Shown in pieces: positions 57,525 through 64,000 of a DNA stretch of 64,000 nucleotides. The notes beneath the pieces are model-generated. The model was not told where the DNA came from and ran no database searches. It was given only the letters and a program-made list of their open reading frames with translations. The DNA is taken from positions 41,863,554-41,927,553 of the forward strand of contig NC_044013.1 in assembly GCF_900496995.4 (NCBI RefSeq), read 5' to 3'. Source of the DNA: Aquila chrysaetos chrysaetos. Its lineage: Eukaryota; Chordata; Aves; Accipitriformes; Accipitridae. Position 1 is the stretch's first letter. Each line of letters begins with the position of its first letter. Made by a program: the position numbers and the translations under genes.

Positions 57525-59460
57525 ATGATCACTAGCTCTGATCTTTTTGTAGAACCCCATGTTGTACACAGTTTTCCTTTACTTAGTACAGTCTTTCGTT
57601 TTTTTTTTAAATTCAAACTGTTTTATTCAAATTGGCTGAAGTGTTGAATTGCATTCTTGTGTAAAATCCCTAGTGAGTATTTGCTCCTTAACATCAACAT
57701 TCCCCTCATGTCTTTGGTAAATTGTATTTTAATTGATGTCAGTCAGGATTGTTTCAATTTAGTTCTAGTTAAATACCAACATTCTTCGAACTGTGGTATT
57801 GCTGTGTAAATGTCTCAGTGTTCAGCTATGGTTTATACGAGCTGGGGATGTTGGGATGTTTGTGGCTAACTTGTCTCTTCTGGGGGATCTTATATTTTAT
57901 CTTGCCTTTTCGTGTGTCTTTCTGTAGACATATCTGAAGAGATGGATTAAGAATGCTTTGGATTAAAGGATTGTGGAGCACATGTCAATCATTTTAGGAT
58001 TGTCAAAAGGAGGATTGAGGAGGATCAGATCAATAATGGAGGCAATGGTATGACTCCAAGTGCTATTGTCACAGATGAACTTGGCAGTATTGACCTTATA
58101 CTGAGAGACAGGTTAATTGAGTATGTGCACCTACGTGTCACTTCAGGCATGTTCTAGTTACCGCAGACTACAATTGCTCTTTTCTTTAAAACTTTTGTGG
58201 GGGGGCAATTGTGGCTAAATACTTGCTTTTGTAATTCTCTATTTCATTCTAGTTTTTTAAAGGAATAAAGTGGGACGGGGGTGGGAGTATTGGTTTACTT
58301 TGTCATGCAGCATTTGGTTACAAGTGTTAATGTTATGTAGTATTCGTACACTTGTAGTAGATCAAGGGTATCTTTAAATCAGAGTATAATATCAATACTG
58401 CTAAAATCTGCATGTCCTCTGTGTGACTGATACAGCGTTGCTATTTCATTTTTTTAAGTATCAGAATGAAAGCAAAAATAGAAAACCTAGTTGGGAGTAA
58501 TTTCTTAAGTCTCAGCCCTGCCCCCTCAGACTAATTGACTCACCGATATGTTTGAAAACTCTGGTTAGTTAATTCTGTTACCTTCCAGCTGGGAGTGCTA
58601 GCTATAGTTCAGACATACAGTAGGTGGATAGCTTTAGCAGTAAGCTTTTCCAGTTTCATGAACATTTTTTGCAACCACAAAACCGGTAGCACACCACCGT
58701 ACGAGCAATGAGTATGTTGGCATTTTCAGTTGACATATTGTAAATATTACAATGTTTCCTCCAAGTAGTAATTAATATTTCTAAAAATTATCTGAGCATC
58801 ACCATTCAAAAGTTTGTTTTGGGGAATTGATAGTTATTAATGTACATCTGTATTAATTGATGGCAAACATAACTGATCATTCCCCAGAATCCTATTTTTT
58901 CATTACAGTATCTAACTTTTTGCCTCCTCTTTTTTGGTTTTGCTGGTTATAAAGGTTTGGATTGGAGAGGGCTCACTGGATCCCAATCCTTGGAGCTGGA
59001 TCATTGGATTCAAATCATAATGTGGATAGGATAGGGAGGCTGAATTACAAGGATTCATGGAGCGGGATCAAATTACCAGGAACATAGGAGTGGATTCCTG
59101 CCCCAACCAAACCGCATTCGTGTGGATTTTTTTTATTCAACTCAATTGGCTATTCCAAAGATTTTTTTTTCCTATTTTTGACGATTGGAGCCCTTAAGAT
59201 GCACGATGGAGTTTTTCATTTTTTTGGTAAAAGGAGCAAAGCAAGGACCTGGAGAGGTACGCTGGAGCAATCTCCTTGGAAGGATTCAGCACGAGTAGAT
59301 GGTAAATGTTAAAGGGGAAAAAGGGGGGTTTGTTTAAAAAAAAAAAAGTAAATAAGTCATTTCTCTAAATTTAAAGACAAAAATTGGAGTTAAAGATTGA
59401 GTAGGTTTTCAATTGGCTATTGCCTTTTTTCTTTGACAAATAAAATTTTTAAAAAAAAAC
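57525..59460 (+). other. SRSF1: SRSF1 3' UTR with probable regulatory 3' UTR splice sites
   Basis: About 1.9 kb from the stop codon to just past AATAAA at 59439. It closely resembles the mammalian SRSF1 3' UTR as I know it. It includes a segment bounded by an acceptor TTTCTGTAG (ending 57927) and a donor GTATGA (58048). This segment contains GGAGGATTGAGGAGGATCAG, a purine-rich stretch of the kind SRSF1 itself binds. A second GGA-rich stretch lies around 58955-59095. In mammals this ultraconserved UTR is alternatively spliced, creating NMD targets through which SRSF1 limits its own level. The same use here is inferred. Confidence 0.8.
59439..59444 (+). terminator. SRSF1: AATAAA poly(A) signal of SRSF1
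   Basis: AATAAA followed by an A/T-rich stretch and a TG-rich segment (ATGCATGGTTGTC) suitable for cleavage near 59460. It lies at the end of the conserved 3' UTR. Confidence 0.75.
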
Positions 59461-60249
59461 ATGCATGGTTGTCATCATTTGTTGCCAAGAGTCTTAGTCT
59501 TCGCTTGCCACTGTAGCATTGTTAAATCGCAAGTTTTCAGACAAAAGGCTTTTGTGTTCAACAGAGATGTAGTGTTTCACAGGAAGCGTTGATGTTTGAG
59601 CTTCTCCTGAATAAAGGATCAGTTCCCTAGGAAATGGGTGGAATTTATTATACGAGTAGGTGAAAAGGGGAAAAGAAAGAATTCTCATTGCTTAAAAGAG
59701 GATGCTTTAATATTAATGTTGGTAACAATAACTCTTCTGAAGAGATCACAAAGGGAAAACGTGAGATTAATCGGGCTCGGCGCTCCCCCCCGCAATCCTC
59801 GGGTAGAACGGGTGTGTGTAAACCCTCCTGGTGCCTGCAGTCGTTGAGCGCTGGTGGGCTGGAGGCGAGTAACCATGCGGGTTACGGAGGAGCCCAGTTA
59901 TTAGCGGCAGGTAATTGCACCGAGTGCGGTGGCTGAGCCGTTGCTGCTGGCGTAGGCGCGGGGTAATCGCAACCCTGCGGCGAGCGCGGCTTGCGGCCTG
60001 GCTGGAAACGCGGCACCTTCCTGGGGTTGAATATTCTCGTAGCTTAATCGGAAGTACGTGAATATTCCTTTGGTTGTCTGATGAAAAATCAGTGGTTATC
60101 TTTGAATGTGTTTAATTTACAATGAATTAAAGAGCAAAGCGTCAGCACGGAGGAGAAGGGTGTTTCTTCCTGCACAGCGTAATTGCTGGCTCGTAGGACT
60201 GTCCTCGGGAGTGCAGAGCAGGTGGTGATCAGGTTAATGTTTAAGTAGG
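59461..60249 (+). other. Intergenic, nothing recognised
   Basis: Sequence between the SRSF1 poly(A) signal and the LTR. GC-rich with CpGs around 59760-60020. No exon or repeat is recognised. Confidence 0.55.
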
Positions 60250-61303
60250 TGTGTTGGGTTTGCGTGGCAAGGTTCTGATAGTGGGGGGGTACAGGGGTGG
60301 CTGCTGTGAGAAGCTGCTAGAAGCTTCCCCCGTGTCCGACAGAGCCAATGCCAGCCGGCTCCGAGACAGACCTGCTGCCGGCCAAGGCCGAGCCAATCAG
60401 CGATAGTGGTAGCACCTCTGTGATAACATATTTAAGAAGGAAAAAAAACTTGCTGGGACAGACAGAAATGGCAGCCGGAGAGAGGAGTGAGAATACGTAA
60501 GAGAAAAAGCCCTGCAGACCCCCAGGTCAGTGAAGAAGGAGGTGGAGGAGATGCTCCAGGTGCCAGAGCAGAGATTCCCCTGCAGCCCGTGGTGAAGACC
60601 ATGGTGAGGCAGGCTGTCCCCCTGCAGCCCATGGAGGTCCACGGTGGAGCAGATCTCCACCGGCAGCCCGGGGAGGACCCCACATCGGAGCAGGTGGGTG
60701 CCCGAAGGAGGCTGTGACCCCATGGGAAGCCCGCGCTGGAGCAGGCTCCTGGCAGGACCTGCGGACCCCTGGAGAGAGGAGCCCACGCTGGAGCAGGTTT
60801 GCTGTCCCCCCTGCCTCCATGGGGGACCCACACTGGAGCAGTCGGTGCCTGAAGGACTGCAGCCTGTGGGAAGGACTGTCTCCCGTGGGAGGGACCCCAC
60901 GCTGGAGCACGGGAGGAGTGAGGCGTCCTCCCCCTGAGGAGGAAGGAGCGGCGGAGACAAGGTGTGATGAACTGATCCCAACCCCCATTCTGTGCTGCTG
61001 GGGGGAGGAGGTAGAGAATTTGGGAGTCAAGCGTGGGAAGAAGGGAGGGGTGGGAGGAAGGCATTTTAAGATTTGGTTTTATTTCTCATTATCCTACTCT
61101 GATTTGATTGGTAATAAATGAAACTAATTTACCCAAGTCAAGTCTGTTTTGCCCGTGATGGTAATTGCTGAGTAATCTCTCCCTGTCCTTATCTCGACCC
61201 GCGACCCTTTCGTTATATTTTCTCTCCGCTGCCCAGCTGAGGAGGGGAGTGGCAGAGCGGCTTCGGTGGGCACCTGGTGTCCAGCCAGGGAGAGCCCACC
61301 ACA
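60250..61303 (+). mobile_element. Long solo LTR (about 1.05 kb) of an avian ERV
   Basis: It begins TGTGTTGGGTTTGCGTGG (or two bases later) and ends CCCACCACA, with TG...CA termini. It contains GAGCCAATCAGCGATAGTGG, a TATTTAA promoter box at about 60429 and an AATAAA at 61114. Between them, 60540-60960 consists of degenerate sub-repeats around CACGCTGGAGCAGG and CTGCAGCCC. It is unrelated to the LTR type at 1-466 and 38267. No internal coding region is attached. A clean target-site duplication is not evident: AGTAGG before the element and GCGAGG after it share only part. It lies about 0.8 kb downstream of SRSF1, in the same orientation. Confidence 0.85.
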
Positions 61304-63940
61304 GCGAGGTACTTGCGTAAATAATGTACACTTTGCTTTTCAGAAATGGATGACTGTAGGCTGCTTCTGTATGGCAGGGAACTGCAGCATCCCGTATGGA
61401 ACAGGGCAGGAAGATTGCTTTATTGTAAGGTGGGATTTGCGTTTGGGGCAGGATTAGCAGATTTGGGTTTTAAGTGTGGCACGCTGGCCTGCGTAAAACC
61501 ATGAAGGATGCTGTGTGTGGTGACGGAGATGGTGGTTTGTTACAGAATGTTGTTCCCCTGCAGAATACCATATTGCTAAAGGTGTGTATGAGAGATGTAC
61601 TTTTTTTCCAAAAATGATGAAATCCTGATAGCAAAGCACCGTATTTGGGGGGGGAGGTGAAAGCTATGTCATGCACAGAACAGAGTTAGATGCTTGAGTG
61701 GCCGTGGGACGATGCCAGGTGGGAAGAAGAGAAGAGCTGTAAGGATGAGCGGGGTGAGTTGCGGGAGCGCGACGGTGGGGTGCGAAGGGAGAAGTTCGTT
61801 TGTTGGGGTGTGGGAAACGAGGGAGCGGAGCAGGCAGCGCGTGCTTGACGGCGCGTTGGTATGTGCTGTTGAAGCAAGGGGAGGTTTGGCCCAAAAAACC
61901 CCAAACGCTTCTGCGCATTGATCAGTTCTGCCGCCTGCGTTCGAGAAAGGTAGAACGGGAGCAGTTTTAAAGCAAAGGTTATGAGTGTGCTCAGGGAAGC
62001 GAGACGTTTTCTTTCACAAAAGGAAACCTGAAGAGTTTGGTTTGACTGAACTGAAGTGGTATTTGGAGAGGTTTGATCTCTGGCTGCGTAGGGTTTGGAA
62101 AGAAAGTGAACTTTGTGGGGGAGGAAGAGCGAAGGAGGCTGGGAGCCCAGCAGACGAAGGGGTCACAGTCCCCTCTTTGAAATACGAGAGTCGGGGTTCT
62201 GATCCACAGAGTCCACGCAGAGCCAGTGGTTCTACGCAAGTTCATGTGGAGCTAATTAACATGCTGGAGCACTAATTTAAGGGGTGGTTCAGGTGATTTC
62301 AAGGTACGGAAGTACCTGTACGAGCTGTAACGTTAGAGGCGCAGGAAGGCTTTAAAAATGTCGAGCGTGGTCCTGGAGCTGGCAGGTGAGGGATGTGCAC
62401 AGGCAGGGTCGATGATGCTTCAGCTCTCGGGTCTGTTGTGTGCAGCTGAACTATGCGAGTGGGAAATACTTGACGGTTGTTTGCTTCAGAGATTATCTCA
62501 AAAGTGGTTTTCAGCGTAGTAAACATCACCCCGCGGAGAGGCCGTTCCTCCCCATGGGGGAGCGCGGGAGGGCACTGAACTCTGCCGAGGCGGCGGTGGG
62601 AACCCCAGCGTGCCTCCGCGTTGGGATTCGTGGAGCGTGTCACCTTGGTGCAAAGCTCCCGACCTTGAGTTCTTGAAGACCTGGTGGGCATCGTACCTCT
62701 GCAAGAAGGCTGCTGACCCTCCCTGTTAAGTAGAAAAGCTGCGTTTTCGTTTCACTTGGAAAATGGAAGGCAACGGAGCAGTCCTGAAGTTCTTTCTCTC
62801 GTTTTGGCTTTGCACACCGAGGGGAGAGAGGTCGGGTCGCCACAGCAGACGACCGGCCGGTCCGTGTTCCTGCTGCTGTGCATCTGCCCCAGCATCGCGC
62901 GTGCTGCGGCCGGCCCGTTCCCTTTGTTCTCCCGTGTGTACCAGCCGGCGGGCGCCTCGTGACGCTCTTCAGCGCTGGCGTTTGTAAAGCGCTTTGAGAT
63001 CCTGTAGTAAGAGTCTTGGCGGTGCTGAGCTCTGGTGCGTTTCATGCCTCTAGACCTTTTTTCCTGTAAAATCTTTCCTGTCATCGTACTGTTAACAGCC
63101 AGACGTGCAGTTGATGGAGCGGGAAAGCGCACTTCACTGGGTGAACCAAGGCTTCCCCCAAGTGCCTTGTTTTTCAATTTCTGGTTCTGATCCGCAGCAG
63201 CCAGCGTGGCTCACCGTCTTCAGGGCGAGTATCACGTTCTCTGACTGACATAATGGACTTTACAAGGAGACAAATTACATTAGTATCTCAGAAACGTACT
63301 ATAAACAAGTTTTGATAGCACTAGGAAAAGTTAAGTGGAGGAATCTGTGCCTTCTGACGTACTCTCAGTTTTTAATTGCAGTGGGTCTCTGTGGGTTCAT
63401 TAACTTTGTTACTGCGATGGGTTGGAGTTAGCCGGGTGTTGGGAGCAGTCACTCCTGCCAGTCCTGGCCCGGGGACCCCTGTTGCCGCCATTTCCCCCTT
63501 CGGCTTCTCGGGTTGAGGGTGAAAATGAACCTGAGTCAGTGCCGGCTTAACTTCCCTCATGGGGAATGTTGGGCTTCCAGGCACGGACCGTCCGAGTCAC
63601 CCGCTCACCCCGCCGTGGCCGTTGGGTAAAACTAACTTCAGTTTATTTTAATGTCTTACATACATTAGTGGAAACAGGTTCTGCTGGAAGGCAGGCAGGC
63701 AGGCAGACCACGTTGGCTGTTCTGCCAGCGCTTGTTCCGGGAATGTATTTTCTAGGATTTTAACAGACCAAAACCAAGGCACCAAGCGTCTTTTTTTTTT
63801 TAAGAACGTGTTCTTCCCAAAACTCAACGTTTTCAAGAGTCCGTTGGCTCCGAAGAAGAGGGAAAGGGGTAGTAACTGGAAGATGGAAACACCGTTGTTA
63901 AAGCGGAGGGGCCAGCCAAACTTAACCCCCTCTCCTAATG
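61304..63940. other. Intergenic, no gene recognised
   Basis: About 2.6 kb of mixed composition downstream of the long LTR. Short open frames such as 61985-62275 show no domain I recognise and no convincing splice structure. CpG content rises towards the right end. Confidence 0.5.
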
Positions 63941-63953
63941 AATTTTGTTGTCC

Positions 63954-64000
63954 ATCGCATGCGCAGAAGCGGGTGGGTAGCCGCCCTTGGCTGCCGCGGC
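63954..64000. promoter_or_regulatory. NRF1-like site at the window edge, possible next promoter
   Basis: CGCATGCGCA at 63956-63965 is a good NRF1 core, followed by CpG-rich sequence running off the window. In other vertebrates the gene downstream of SRSF1 on the same strand is VEZF1, so this could be the edge of its promoter island. No VEZF1 exon is visible, so the assignment is inference. Confidence 0.3.

Noticed and set aside
60397-61121. Several overlapping ORFs on both strands at 60.4-61.1 kb
   Set aside because: They lie wholly in the sub-repeats of a non-coding LTR and do not resemble retroviral proteins.
61985-62275. 96-codon plus-strand frame downstream of the long LTR
   Set aside because: No domain, no conserved motif and no supporting splice or poly(A) structure.

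Overview
The window is ordinary nuclear DNA from a vertebrate, almost certainly a bird. It has GT-AG introns, CpG-rich promoters, CR1 LINE fragments and solo LTRs of avian endogenous retroviruses, and it carries three conserved genes that can be read exon by exon. The LTR families look like those spread through neoavian birds, so a non-galliform species is likely, though that is inference. There is no bacterial-style operon, CRISPR array or phage.

Layout: HEATR6 (minus strand, 20 coding exons, stop at 582, start codon at 17722) fills the first 18 kb. A solo LTR on its own strand begins 116 bp beyond its stop codon. Its CpG-rich promoter is flanked by two repeats with a 17-bp period: a short CRE-like array in intron 1 and a 1-kb minisatellite just upstream. 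About 10.5 kb of apparently gene-free DNA follows. DYNLL2 (minus strand) has coding exons at 31326-33298, a non-coding first exon near 36.8-36.95 kb, and a promoter with two CCAAT boxes and a ZNF143-type element. Between DYNLL2 and SRSF1 lie about 18 kb of intergenic DNA with a 3'-truncated LTR, a possible CR1 remnant, a 23-bp minisatellite whose units carry a 10-bp palindrome, and AT-rich stretches that could be enhancers. SRSF1 (plus strand, four coding exons, 55797-57524) has a long 3' UTR with probable regulatory splice sites and a poly(A) signal at 59439. Downstream is a 1.05-kb solo LTR. At the right edge an NRF1-like site marks what may be the next promoter; known vertebrate gene order suggests VEZF1, but no exon of it is visible.

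The three genes do not form a pathway. DYNLL2 (LC8 hub protein) and SRSF1 (splicing factor) are divergently arranged, as in other vertebrates. The most checkable oddity is a single extra A in the last HEATR6 exon, which shifts the frame and would remove about 160 residues; everything around it is intact. I found no evidence of a new biological system. The points most worth following up are the HEATR6 frameshift, the LTR at its 3' end, the 17-bp repeats around its promoter and the palindromic minisatellite.
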